Part shown: in pieces, positions 1 to 7,726 of the stretch
How the letters are laid out: each line of letters begins with the position of its first letter
Numbering within the stretch: the stretch's first letter is position 1
Program-made: the position numbers and the translations under genes
NCBI GenBank assembly: GCA_910588795.1
Contig: CAJURI010000007.1
Coordinates: forward strand, 1 to 59,048
DNA: 59,048 nt
Direction: 5' to 3'
From: an uncultured Duncaniella sp.
GTDB taxonomy: Bacteria > Bacteroidota > Bacteroidia > Bacteroidales > Muribaculaceae
Notes under the pieces: model-generated
Told to the model about the DNA's origin: nothing
The model's database searches: none
The model's input: only the letters and a program-made list of their open reading frames with translations

Positions 1-161
1 GCCTATTTATATTAGCAAACAGCCGTTAAGTTTATTTAAGATGCGTCTGCCGTGAAAAAAGCGTGCCGATGGATATATTTATGCCGGGGAATATTTGGAC
101 TATCGGGATAAATTTAGCAATTTCGCTGCATGAATCTATCAACAGAAAATACAGAGTATCT

Positions 162-506
162 ATGAACAGTATAAATGAATATGAATGGGCCGAGGCCATG
201 AACTGTGCGGTGACAGTGTGTGACAAGGATGGTGTGATATTATATATGAACGCACCGGCCCGGGAGCTGTACCGCAAGCATGGCGACCTGATAGGCACTA
301 ACCTCATGGGCTGCCATTCGGAACGCTCGCGCGGTATAATACGCCATATGCTTGAAACCGGGGAGAGCAATTCTTATACCATCAGCAAGCAGGGGATGCG
401 CAAGATGATATACCAGACTCCATGGCGCAAGGACGGCGAGGTGGCAGGTTTGGTGGAGATATCCATGATAATACCTGAGGAGCTTCCTCACTACGATCGC
501 GGATAG
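162..506 (+). CDS. Small PAS-domain protein
   Basis: A protein of about 114 residues that is essentially one PAS sensor domain. The N-terminal strand pattern (CAVTVCDKDGVILYMN) followed by ARELY, a GTNLMGCH segment and a C-terminal strand region (DGEVAGLVEISMII) resembles the PAS_10-type folds found in Bacteroidetes. There is no output domain and no membrane segment, so it is probably a soluble cytoplasmic ligand- or redox-sensing module acting on a partner. I chose the ATG at 162; a longer frame opens at 63, but its first 33 residues do not resemble the family. The Cys-His in GCH could bind a cofactor, but this is only a suggestion. The next gene is convergent. Confidence 0.75.
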   Translation: MNSINEYEWAEAMNCAVTVCDKDGVILYMNAPARELYRKHGDLIGTNLMGCHSERSRGIIRHMLETGESNSYTISKQGMRKMIYQTPWRKDGEVAGLVEISMIIPEELPHYDRG

Positions 507-541
507 ACCGGGGGGGGACGTGTACATTGCTGACAGTAAAG

Positions 542-579
542 CTGATGCCCTGTGAAGAGTAAGTCACACAGGGCATCAG
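542..579. terminator. Strong hairpin between convergent genes
   Basis: A perfect 13-bp inverted repeat (542-554 and 567-579, arm CTGATGCCCTGTG) with a 12-nt loop lies between the PAS gene and the convergent SDR gene. No T-run follows on either strand, so it is a hairpin-type transcript end or mRNA 3'-end stabiliser rather than a textbook terminator. Confidence 0.6.
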
Positions 580-633
580 GTATTCATGTCATAATCCGAT
601 ATAAGGCCTGGCCGGCGGAAATACGATGCCCGG

Positions 634-1431
634 TTATGCAGGGTCGTAGGTTGCTTCGTCGGCATTTACCTTTTCCTCCCGGACGGTTGCCTGTGATGTG
701 GATACCGGTACGGGTATCTTTACCCACAGAGAGTTGGAAATGAGCCGCCACAGACCAACGAGCAGGTTCCATCGCCAGTCGATTACTGCTACGCGTTTGC
801 GGCGGAGCAGTGCTTTGATGATTCTGGGCACAGCGTAGGGCATGCGCATGGTCATCGGGTATTCCTCGTTGGGGTTGAGGAGCGGCGTGCGCACCCATCC
901 GGGGCGTATGTCAGTGAAACGTATGTCGGCTCCGTCGATGGTGGCAAGCTGGTTGAGTGCCCGGAGATAGGTCTGCTGAAAACGTTTTGTTGATGAGTAG
1001 GATGCGAGTCGGCCTATGCCGTTTGTGCCCGCTACGGAGGTTATTGCGGCTATCTGTCCGCTTGTCCCGGTGTCACGGAAATATCTGTAGGCTGTTGCGG
1101 TCATTCTCACGAATCCCATGACGTTTGTCTCCAGTGTGGCCATCTCGTCATGAAGATTGAGTGCGGAATTTTCGTATCCGATCCCTGCCACGTGGAAATA
1201 GACATCCATTCCGTCCATCTTACTGATGAGTTTGAGGAGATCCTTGGGTGCTCCGGATTTTGTCACGTCGATATGCGCCGTGACCACATTGTCGGGGTAA
1301 CGTTTCTTCAGGTCGTCAAGCACGTCGTCTTTACGTCCGGCGGCTCCGACGAGCCATCCTGCTTCAGCAAGTCTTTCGGCCACTCTGAGTCCTAAGCCTG
1401 ATGTGGCTCCGATTATTACGATTCTGTTCAT
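634..1431 (-). CDS. SDR family NAD(P)-dependent oxidoreductase
   Basis: A classical short-chain dehydrogenase/reductase of 265 residues. The N-terminal Rossmann motif is GATSGLGLRVAERL (residues about 8-21), followed by the cofactor-side Asp in HIDVT and a NAG-like segment written HVAGIG. The catalytic region has ITSVAG with the Ser and YSSTK with the Tyr-x-x-x-Lys pair, so the active site looks complete. The C-terminal 60 residues are extended and basic (LLRRKRVAVIDWRWN) with a hydrophobic stretch, as in the SDRs that touch membranes. The substrate cannot be told from sequence. It stands alone between the convergent PAS gene and the fucose genes. Confidence 0.85.
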   Translation of the reverse strand: MNRIVIIGATSGLGLRVAERLAEAGWLVGAAGRKDDVLDDLKKRYPDNVVTAHIDVTKSGAPKDLLKLISKMDGMDVYFHVAGIGYENSALNLHDEMATLETNVMGFVRMTATAYRYFRDTGTSGQIAAITSVAGTNGIGRLASYSSTKRFQQTYLRALNQLATIDGADIRFTDIRPGWVRTPLLNPNEEYPMTMRMPYAVPRIIKALLRRKRVAVIDWRWNLLVGLWRLISNSLWVKIPVPVSTSQATVREEKVNADEATYDPA

Positions 1432-1596
1432 TTTTTATGTTTTATCCTAATGGTGAAGTCTGTCTTTTTTCTGTGCGTGATGTTTTTATTGCGGCGGGAC
1501 ATGGACGGTATAATGATAAAACAATGTAAAAATGATGTAGGCATTTGTGAACTTAAAAAAACATTTAATTTATAGTTAAAAAAGGATACGATATAT

Positions 1597-1654
1597 AAAT
1601 AAGATATCTTCAGTCACCAGTCGACAATCACTGATGGCTGAAGATATCTTATTT
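1597..1654 (-). terminator. 17-bp perfect inverted repeat after fucP
   Basis: The arms 1597-1613 and 1638-1654 (AAATAAGATATCTTCAG and its complement) pair perfectly around a 24-nt loop, 18 bp beyond the fucP stop codon. On the minus strand the stem runs into an A/T-rich tail and a T-run near 1580, which fits the end of the fucI-fucP transcript. Each arm also holds the small palindrome AAGATATCTT. Confidence 0.7.
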
Positions 1655-1671
1655 GATATTCTGAAGTATGT

Positions 1672-2982
1672 TTACTGTGCGCGGCGGAAATGTTTCTGCC
1701 TGTATCCGTAGGCTGCCACCACCACGAAGCATATCAGGGGTAGTACGAATGATATGTTTACAGCCGGGAAGCCTGCAACTGTGCCGAGGTCGATGATCGA
1801 TGCCTGGATCGGAGGGAGCACCGACCCGCCGAGGATGGCCATGATGAGGCCGGCGGCCCCGAACTTGGCGTCCTCGCCCATGCCTTCAAGCGCGATGCCG
1901 TAGATGGTCGGGAACATGAGCGACATGCAGCCTGACACTCCTACGAGGCAGTAGAGACCTGCTATGCCGTCGCAGAGTATCACTCCGAGGGTGAGAATCC
2001 CTGCCGCTACGGCGAGGGTGCCGAGAAGTGCTCCCGGACGGAAGTATTTAAGCAGGAACGTGCATATGAATCGGCTTGAGCAGAACAGTATCATCGCCAA
2101 GATGTTGTACTGCTGTGAAAGCACTTCGGCCTCTTTCTCGCCCATACCCTGCTCCATGAATATACGTGTGCCGTACTGGATGATGAATGTCCAGCACATT
2201 ATCTGCGCGCCTACATAGAAGAACTGTGCGATTACACCCTCGCGGTACTTGGGCACCGAGAAGATGCGCCGCAGGGTGGGGAGGAATGCCGTGGTGCGCT
2301 GCTTGTCACCGTTGCGCGGCATGCTCACCAGGGCTATCAGCACCATCATGAGCACAACCACAGCCCCTATGGCAAGGTAAGGCTTGACGAGTATCCACAG
2401 GTCGGCGTCGCGCAGTGCGGCAAACGACTCTGGATCGAGCTGTGCCCTCTCGGCTGTCTCCATGGGGTCGAGGCGGTTCTGAATAAAGTTCATGGCCACA
2501 TACATCCCTAAGAGGGAGCCCATGGGGTTGAAGCACTGCGCCATGTTGAGGCGTCGTGTGGCCGATGACTCGGGCCCCATGGTGAGGATGTAGGGGTTAC
2601 AGCTTGTCTCAAGAAACGACAGTCCGCATGTGAGTATGAAATATGCAAGCAGGAAGGGGAAGTACAGTCCGGTGAGCATGGCCGGGTAGAACAGGAATGC
2701 ACCGAGACCGTAAAGCCCCAGGCCGAGCAGAACGCCGGCCTTGTAGGAGTACTTGCGTATGAACATCGCTGCGGGGAACGCCATGGCGAAGTATCCTCCG
2801 TAGAATGCCACCTGTATGAGCGTGCCGTCGGTCACGCTCATGCGGAATATCTTGGAGAATGCCTTGACCATGGGATTGGTGATATCGTTGGCGAATCCCC
2901 ACAGTGCGAAGCAAGAGGTGATCAGTATGAATGGGACCAGATAACTGACCCCGTTGGAGCGGAGTATGGAGTCCTGTTTCAC
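1672..2982 (-). CDS. fucP: L-fucose:proton symporter (sugar MFS transporter)
   Basis: A 436-residue, 12-helix major facilitator of the FucP/GlcP-type sugar family, predicted to bring L-fucose across the inner membrane with a proton. The start region (YLVPFILITSCFALWGFANDITNPMV) is the family hallmark, with the N/D pair of helix 1; further family features are SFLETSCNPYILTMGP and FNPMGSLLGMY in the middle of the protein. The start codon is GTG, 12 bp after the fucI stop, so the two genes form one operon. Related transporters take glucose, galactose or GlcNAc, but the neighbouring isomerase makes fucose the best guess. A strong hairpin follows. Confidence 0.88.
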   Translation of the reverse strand: MKQDSILRSNGVSYLVPFILITSCFALWGFANDITNPMVKAFSKIFRMSVTDGTLIQVAFYGGYFAMAFPAAMFIRKYSYKAGVLLGLGLYGLGAFLFYPAMLTGLYFPFLLAYFILTCGLSFLETSCNPYILTMGPESSATRRLNMAQCFNPMGSLLGMYVAMNFIQNRLDPMETAERAQLDPESFAALRDADLWILVKPYLAIGAVVVLMMVLIALVSMPRNGDKQRTTAFLPTLRRIFSVPKYREGVIAQFFYVGAQIMCWTFIIQYGTRIFMEQGMGEKEAEVLSQQYNILAMILFCSSRFICTFLLKYFRPGALLGTLAVAAGILTLGVILCDGIAGLYCLVGVSGCMSLMFPTIYGIALEGMGEDAKFGAAGLIMAILGGSVLPPIQASIIDLGTVAGFPAVNISFVLPLICFVVVAAYGYRQKHFRRAQ

Positions 2983-2994
2983 GGTCAGCTCGCT

Positions 2995-4770
2995 TTACTT
3001 CTTATACAGAGGTCCGTAGGTCGAGCATGCGCGGTAGTCGCTACCCTCCTTGTCCATACCGAATGCGTTCCATGCGCTCGGACGGAACACGTCGACATCC
3101 TCGATGTTGTGCATGCACACGGGGATGCGGAGCATGGATGCAAGTGTTATGAGGTCCTTGCCGATGTGTCCGTAGGTGAGTGCGCCGTGGTTGGCTCCCC
3201 AGTTGTTCATCACCGAGTACACATCCTTGAAGGCGTCGCGCTCAGGCATGAGGCGCGGCACGAACCATGTGGTGGGCCATGTGGGGTCGGTGCGCTCGTC
3301 GAGTATGCGGTTGACCTCCGGGTCAAGTTCTGCGGTCCATCCTTCGGCTATCTGCAGCACGGGTCCGAGACCCTTTACGAGATTGAGCCTCGACATAGTG
3401 ACTGGCATGCCACCCTTGGTGAGGAAGTTGCTCGAGAAGCCTCCTCCGCGGAAATAGTCGCGGCTTGCCGGGCACCAGTTGGTGTTGGCGAGACACTTCT
3501 CCACATCCTCCTGTGTGAGGTCCCAGGGCTGTTTCATCTCAGGCTCTCCGGCGGCATTGGTGGCCTGTCCGGTGGCGTCGAGAGTGGTGGCTCCGGAGTT
3601 GATGAGGTGGATGATGCCGTTGCGGGCAACGCCTGTGAGCTCCTTGCCGGTCACACGGCGCACAGCTTCGGGGCTCCAGTAGGTGCGCACGTCGGAGAAC
3701 TGCTGGCCGCGGTTGGTGAGCAGGTGGCCGAAGAGCATTGCTATGCCGTTGCATGCGTCGTTCTCGGTGGCGAGCACGAAAGCCTCGCGTATGCCGTTCC
3801 AGTCAAACGATGTGTTCATCAGTGCTTCGGTGAAGTCACCGTTGGGGTAGAAGTCGGTCCATTGACGCTGACCCTGGAAGCCGCCTGCTATGGCGTTGTG
3901 GCCGAGAGCTTCCTCCTTGAATCCCATTTCGCGGAGCTTGGGATTGCCTGTCATGAGGTCGCGGGCTATGAGGGTCATCTTCACTACGAATTCCCAGTCC
4001 TTGTCCTTCTCTTCGCGTGTCTTGATTTTCTCGGGGCGGTTGCGGTCGGCTGCTTCGCGCGGCTTGCAGTATTTCTCGGTCCATGCCATTGCCTTGGCAT
4101 ACTCTTCATGGTCGTAGATGCCGAGCTCCATGCGGCGGATAAATTCGGTGAGGTCGATGGACTCGCATCGCATGCCCAGATAGTCCTCGAAGAAATCGGT
4201 GCTCACGATGGATCCTGCTATGCCCATGCACACCGATCCCATGGAGAGGTAGCTCTTGCCTCGCATGGTGGCTACGGCCTGTGCCGAGCGTGCGAAGCGC
4301 AATATCTTTTCAGCGACATCAGCGGGTATGGTGTTGTCCTGAAGGTCCTGTACGTCATGTCCGTAGATGCCGAATGCGGGAAGCCCTTTCTGGGCGTGGG
4401 CGGCGAGGACAGCGGCGAGATACACTGCGCCCGGACGCTCTGTGCCGTTGAATCCCCACACAGCCTTTGGCCATGGGTTCATGTCCATTGTCTCGGATCC
4501 GTAGCACCAGCATGAGGTGACTGTGATGGTGGAGCCTACACCTTCGCGCTCAAACTTTGCTGCGCATGCGGCGGCCTCGGCCACACGTCCTATTGTGGTG
4601 TCGGAGATTACGCATTCCACGGGTGATCCGTCGCCGTTGCGGAGGTTGCTGCTTATGAGTTCGGCTACTGCCTTGGCAAGGTTCATGGTCTTTTCTTCAA
4701 GGCTTTCACGTATGCCTCCCTGACGGCCGTCGATGGTGGGACGGATTCCGATTTTAGGATACTTGTTCAT
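2995..4770 (-). CDS. fucI: L-fucose isomerase
   Basis: A 591-residue enzyme, the same length as E. coli FucI, converting L-fucose to L-fuculose with Mn2+ in the cytoplasm. The start is ATG at 4770 (MNKYPKIGIRPTIDGRQGG), which is the conserved N-terminus; a longer frame to 4827 would run through the promoter box. Family metal ligands are visible: Glu in NGIREAFVLATEND, Asp in the same block (ENDACNG) and His in NNWGANHGAL. It is cotranscribed with fucP. No fuculokinase, aldolase or regulator gene lies nearby, so the rest of the pathway must be elsewhere. D-arabinose isomerisation is a known side activity of this family. Confidence 0.95.
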   Translation of the reverse strand: MNKYPKIGIRPTIDGRQGGIRESLEEKTMNLAKAVAELISSNLRNGDGSPVECVISDTTIGRVAEAAACAAKFEREGVGSTITVTSCWCYGSETMDMNPWPKAVWGFNGTERPGAVYLAAVLAAHAQKGLPAFGIYGHDVQDLQDNTIPADVAEKILRFARSAQAVATMRGKSYLSMGSVCMGIAGSIVSTDFFEDYLGMRCESIDLTEFIRRMELGIYDHEEYAKAMAWTEKYCKPREAADRNRPEKIKTREEKDKDWEFVVKMTLIARDLMTGNPKLREMGFKEEALGHNAIAGGFQGQRQWTDFYPNGDFTEALMNTSFDWNGIREAFVLATENDACNGIAMLFGHLLTNRGQQFSDVRTYWSPEAVRRVTGKELTGVARNGIIHLINSGATTLDATGQATNAAGEPEMKQPWDLTQEDVEKCLANTNWCPASRDYFRGGGFSSNFLTKGGMPVTMSRLNLVKGLGPVLQIAEGWTAELDPEVNRILDERTDPTWPTTWFVPRLMPERDAFKDVYSVMNNWGANHGALTYGHIGKDLITLASMLRIPVCMHNIEDVDVFRPSAWNAFGMDKEGSDYRACSTYGPLYKK

Positions 4771-4824
4771 GATTGTAACGTTGATATAAGGTAAGAAATG
4801 TTTATTCTTTAAAAACAGATTATA

Positions 4825-4832
4825 CAAAGTTA
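4825..4832 (-). promoter_or_regulatory. Probable -7 box of fucI-fucP promoter
   Basis: On the minus strand this reads TAACTTTG, matching the Bacteroidetes -7 consensus TAnnTTTG, 55 bp upstream of the fucI start. No clear -33 TTTG is found at 19-21 bp spacing, which fits a promoter needing an activator. Confidence 0.5.
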
Positions 4833-4909
4833 TATCACATTTTGGAGTGAAAGAACGATATTGTAGTTAAAGGGTGTTAATCTTAACGAAAATGTCGAAA
4901 TAAACGACC

Positions 4910-5100
4910 AAACAGCCTTAAGTTGAAAGACAGGGGCACAGGAGCACTTTAAGACAAAGGGTCTTAAGACAGGAGAACTACATATTGGACCATAGCCATA
5001 AGGAATATGATGTTTATTCTTTTGGGCTATGGTTTAAAACTCTTTTGTCTTTGATTCTAAGTTCTCGTGTCTATAGTTTTTTGTTCTATGTTATGAGTTT
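4910..5100. repeat. Purine-rich degenerate repeat with inverted segments
   Basis: Within the 509-bp gap between fucI and the next operon lies a non-coding tract. It holds reiterated TTAAGACA/AAGACAGG/AAGACAAAG words on the left and TTTTGTCTTT/TTCTAAGTTCTCGTGTC words on the right, arranged roughly as inverted copies. It is centred on an exact 9-bp inverted repeat ACCATAGCC (4989-4997) and GGCTATGGT (5025-5033). It looks like an extragenic repetitive or small fold-back element. No coding potential is seen. Confidence 0.45.
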
Positions 5101-5152
5101 TGGTTAAGGAGTGTTAATGATTGCAGGGAGGGTCAATAATTGTGATTTAAAA

Positions 5153-5184
5153 TTTGGTTTATATTATAAACTAAATTAAATTTG
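5153..5184 (+). promoter_or_regulatory. Promoter of the membrane protein/regulator operon
   Basis: TTTG at 5153-5156, a 20-bp spacer, and TAAATTTG at 5177-5184 form a perfect Bacteroidetes housekeeping promoter. Transcription should begin near 5190, giving a leader of about 90 nt. The spacer is almost filled by operator 1 (5157-5171). Confidence 0.8.
5157..5171. promoter_or_regulatory. Operator 1, palindrome inside the promoter spacer
   Basis: GTTTATATTATAAAC is a perfect inverted repeat with 7-bp arms and a central T. It lies exactly between the -33 and -7 boxes, where a bound repressor would exclude RNA polymerase. The likely ligand is the winged-helix protein encoded at 5900-6181 (inference). 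Confidence 0.65.
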
Positions 5185-5194
5185 CATCATGTTG

Positions 5195-5222
5195 AAGCGG
5201 TAATCGCGAGTGCCGCTTTTTT
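5195..5222 (+). terminator. Leader hairpin with T-tract (attenuator-like)
   Basis: AAGCGG (5195-5200) pairs with CCGCTT (5213-5218), immediately followed by T residues to 5222. The hairpin begins about 5 nt after the predicted transcription start and resembles an intrinsic terminator, lying between the two operators and ahead of the first gene. Confidence 0.5.
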
Positions 5223-5235
5223 CTGAATCGTCATA

Positions 5236-5250
5236 GTTTATATCATAAAC
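5236..5250. promoter_or_regulatory. Operator 2, second copy of the palindrome
   Basis: GTTTATATCATAAAC repeats operator 1 with a single central-base-adjacent change, 79 bp downstream and about 30 bp before the start codon of the first gene. Two copies at this spacing could allow looping or cooperative repression. Confidence 0.6.
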
Positions 5251-5279
5251 CACTTTATTTGCTTCTTATTAAGAAAATC

Positions 5280-5903
5280 ATGGAAGAAAAGAGAATTACT
5301 GAAAAAGAGAGCCTTGAAATCATCACGGAGATGATATCAAGGACCAAGGACCGTTACCTCGGTGACGGCAGCATTTTGCTCATGTGGGGCTACCTTACGG
5401 TGGCGGTCGCTGTCGCTGTGTGGATTCTCCTTGACGCCACGCATGATGATATGTGGAATTGGCTCTGGTTGCTTATTCCAATTGTCGGCAGTATATCTAC
5501 GCCTGTGATGGTGCGTAGGCAGCAGAGCAGATGCGGTGTAAAAAACTATTCCGATAAAGTCATCTCTAAAATCTGGTCGGTGGTGGGGTTCTCTACTGTC
5601 GTGCCTATAATGTTTTGCCTCGCATTCCAACTGATTTACAACATCGATGCCTGGAGCATGATGCTTGCATACGTTTTGATTCTTGTGCCTTTCGCCGAAA
5701 TAGCACAGGGGATCATCCTTAAAGAAGGGATTCTGATGAGTGGAGGGGCGATAGGTTTGCTGATAGGCATATTCACCCTCTGTTGTATAGCGGGATGGGT
5801 GGAGCTTGGCGCGCACTGGTATCTTCCGCTGTTCATGGCTGCATTTTTCGCCATGATGATCATACCGGGACACATGCTTAACTTGAGAGCGAGACAGCGA
5901 TGA
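5280..5903 (+). CDS. Integral membrane protein, function unknown
   Basis: A 207-residue protein with a charged cytoplasmic N-terminus (MEEKRITEKESLEIITEMIS) and about five or six hydrophobic helices: the segments starting ILLMWGYLTVAVAVAV, WLWLLIPIVG, VGFSTVVPIMFCLAF, MMLAYVLILVPFAEI, GAIGLLIGIFTLCCIAGW and LPLFMAAFFAMMIIPG. No known catalytic motif is seen. The ATG at 5280 was taken; a TTG at 5259 is possible. Its stop overlaps the start of the winged-helix regulator gene (ATGA), so the two are translationally coupled. Such membrane-protein plus HTH pairs are common in Bacteroidetes, and the membrane protein may be the effector or the sensor of the regulator; its substrate is unknown. Confidence 0.75.
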   Translation: MEEKRITEKESLEIITEMISRTKDRYLGDGSILLMWGYLTVAVAVAVWILLDATHDDMWNWLWLLIPIVGSISTPVMVRRQQSRCGVKNYSDKVISKIWSVVGFSTVVPIMFCLAFQLIYNIDAWSMMLAYVLILVPFAEIAQGIILKEGILMSGGAIGLLIGIFTLCCIAGWVELGAHWYLPLFMAAFFAMMIIPGHMLNLRARQR

Positions 5904-6181
5904 AGGAGTTGGATCCGCTTTTGCATTCACAGCTGCGACTTGCGGTAATGTCAATTCTCATGAATGTTGAGGAGGCAGACTTTGTGTATCTGAGACAGAA
6001 AACAGACTCTACCGCAGGAAATCTCAGTGTGCAGCTTGACAAGCTGTCATCAGCAGGATATATTGCAGTCGATAAAGGATTTATAGGCAAAAAGACCCAT
6101 ACGGTATGTCATGTCACCGAGTTGGGGCGGAAGGCCTTTGAGGAATATGTCGATGCACTGAGACAGTATGTTCACCTTTAG
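5900..6181 (+). CDS. Winged-helix transcriptional regulator (HTH_34 / MarR-ArsR-like)
   Basis: A 93-residue DNA-binding protein consisting of a single winged helix. The recognition region is VYLRQKTDSTAGNLSVQLDKLSSAGYIAV, followed by the wing KGFIGKKTHTVCHVTELGRKAFEEYVDAL, the layout of the HTH_34 family (PF13601). It shares an ATGA overlap with the membrane protein gene. Because its operon promoter contains two identical palindromes, it most likely represses its own operon as a dimer. No ligand domain or redox Cys pair is evident; the single Cys is in the wing. A bidirectional terminator follows. Confidence 0.88.
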   Translation: MKELDPLLHSQLRLAVMSILMNVEEADFVYLRQKTDSTAGNLSVQLDKLSSAGYIAVDKGFIGKKTHTVCHVTELGRKAFEEYVDALRQYVHL

Positions 6182-6198
6182 CATTCATTAATTGGATT

Positions 6199-6239
6199 AA
6201 AAAAAGTTGCTTCCTGTAATGGCTGGAGGCAACTTTTTT
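6199..6239. terminator. Bidirectional intrinsic terminator
   Basis: The stem GTTGCTTCC/GGAGGCAAC (6206-6214 and 6225-6233) is flanked by seven A residues on the left and six T residues on the right. It ends both the regulator transcript (+) and the convergent DUF4230 transcript (-). Confidence 0.88.
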
Positions 6240-6272
6240 ATTCCGTCAGTTTGAAACGATAAATCAATAGAA

Positions 6273-6851
6273 TCAGCGATATGGTGAGCCGTCGGGATCA
6301 GGGTCGATTACTCTGACCGGGTGACGTAATGACATTTCAAGGAGAGATCGGAGATTGGCTGCGGCCTCTGAGCGTGCGCGGGCCACTGTGCCGTTTTCAT
6401 AGAGCTGGCGTATGGCGCGGGAGCGGATCTTGGATTTAACGGCGTTCTCCTCCTGAAGCGACATCCTGTCTTTGACAAACAGTGCAAGGCTCTTGGTGTC
6501 GATCACCTGCCATGAGTCCGGATCGGTGGATTCGTGGATTTCGACTATTTCACGCGGGAGGGTCACTATGACGGTGTCACCGGAGTAAGAAGTGTCGAGC
6601 GAGTCGAGATCGAACGATATCGAGCCTCTCTGTTTCTGTATCGCAAATATCACCTTATTGTTTATAGTGTCGAGCACAGGGGCTTCGTTGTATATGTCGA
6701 TGGTGCATAGCCGCGCCATGGACTCTATGTCGCTGATGCGTGCCTTGCCAACGTCGTAAGGGTCTTTGTCCTTGCGGGTGATCAGATAGACACCGACGGC
6801 CAGTGCCGCCACGGCTGCTATCCATAATACGAGTCGTATGAGCTTTATCAT
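6273..6851 (-). CDS. DUF4230 domain protein, membrane-anchored
   Basis: A 192-residue protein with an N-terminal membrane anchor (IRLVLWIAAVAALAVGVYLIT, residues about 5-25) and an extracytoplasmic DUF4230 domain. It has the family pattern of a short beta stretch (VIVTLPREIVEIHES) followed by a long charged helix (ENAVKSKIRSRAIRQLYENG ... ARSEAAANLRSLLEM). The function of DUF4230 is not known to me. It lies 11 bp after a second DUF4230 gene, so the two are cotranscribed paralogues that may form a hetero-oligomer in the periplasm (inference). It is divergent from the dcw cluster. Confidence 0.8.
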   Translation of the reverse strand: MIKLIRLVLWIAAVAALAVGVYLITRKDKDPYDVGKARISDIESMARLCTIDIYNEAPVLDTINNKVIFAIQKQRGSISFDLDSLDTSYSGDTVIVTLPREIVEIHESTDPDSWQVIDTKSLALFVKDRMSLQEENAVKSKIRSRAIRQLYENGTVARARSEAAANLRSLLEMSLRHPVRVIDPDPDGSPYR

Positions 6852-6862
6852 AAATGATTGTG

Positions 6863-7435
6863 TCAGAATTGTCTGAAATCAATTTCGGCTGTGTATCCTT
6901 CATTGGACAGGAGGGTCGCGAAGTAGCTACGGGCCTTGCGTTTCGCCTCCTCCGTGAGTTGTGTCACGAATTCGGGATTATTGCTGATCTCCTCTTTCAG
7001 AGAGGCGTTGGCAAGCTCCTTAAGCTCGGCACGTTCGCGGGCGTCGATACTGTCGCGCAGCAGACCGATATTGTCATATTCCTTTCTCAGTTCCATTTCG
7101 CGACCTGACAGCTCGGTCACTACCGGAGGAAGAGTGATGCGCACCGTGCGCGAACCTTCGTCAAACGAAATGTCATCTTCAGTGAGCCGTGACAGGTCGA
7201 TGCATGCGCGCATGTAGGTGTCGTAGGAATAGACGGCTATGCGTTTGCCAAACAGTTCACGGCTCTTGTCGATCGTGGCTGTCTTGGTGATGCTCATTGT
7301 GGCGAGCACCATCTTGTCGGCCGATTTAAGTTCCTGATAGATCTCGCGGTGCGCTGATTCCTGCTGCCGTGAGCAAGAGAGGCATAGGGTGACGGCCGCT
7401 ATTGTGGGTAGCAATATTTTCAGTAGGACAGGCAT
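6863..7435 (-). CDS. DUF4230 domain lipoprotein
   Basis: A 190-residue paralogue of the downstream DUF4230 protein. It begins with a lipoprotein signal (MPVLLKILLPTIAAVTLCLSC), with the lipobox LCLSC and lipidated Cys21, then a periplasmic DUF4230 domain with the same strand (VRITLPPVVTELSG) and long helix (LRDSIDARERAELKELANAS). ATG at 7435 was chosen over a TTG nine bases upstream because it gives a compact signal peptide. It is the first gene of the pair. The 291 bp between it and rsmH is a divergent promoter region. Confidence 0.78.
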   Translation of the reverse strand: MPVLLKILLPTIAAVTLCLSCSRQQESAHREIYQELKSADKMVLATMSITKTATIDKSRELFGKRIAVYSYDTYMRACIDLSRLTEDDISFDEGSRTVRITLPPVVTELSGREMELRKEYDNIGLLRDSIDARERAELKELANASLKEEISNNPEFVTQLTEEAKRKARSYFATLLSNEGYTAEIDFRQF

Positions 7436-7644
7436 GACGGTCAACGGATGTTTGAACAGTTGTTATGGTCAGTTTTCATAAAATTATAACGGTATGTGCC
7501 ATGTTTGGTTCGATAATGTTTTCTACGTTTGAAATGTGCTGTGCGGCAGTATGATATTTACAATTGTAAACCATAAAAAGGGCAAATACGCTATCCGTAT
7601 CGGTATGTCAATAACTTTTTGTAAAATGTGGAGATATATGGGAA

Positions 7645-7673
7645 TTTGCTTTTGCAAATTTTTAGTAATTTTA
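7645..7673 (+). promoter_or_regulatory. Weak candidate promoter for the dcw cluster
   Basis: TTTG at 7645-7648 and TAATTTTA at 7666-7673 resemble the -33/-7 pair, but the spacer is only 17 bp and the last G is replaced by A. It is the best candidate in the 291-bp gap. No mraZ gene and no MraZ-type repeated operators were seen here. Confidence 0.3.
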
Positions 7674-7726
7674 CAGCCTGATAACACCTATAATAAAAAA
7701 AGAGCGAGAGGACGCTATCACACTCA

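Noticed and set aside
3109..4515. Long open frame of 468 codons on the plus strand
   Set aside because: It is antisense to fucI. Its composition (His, Cys, Val, Gly rich) is an effect of the C/G-ending codons of fucI on the other strand, and it has no motif.
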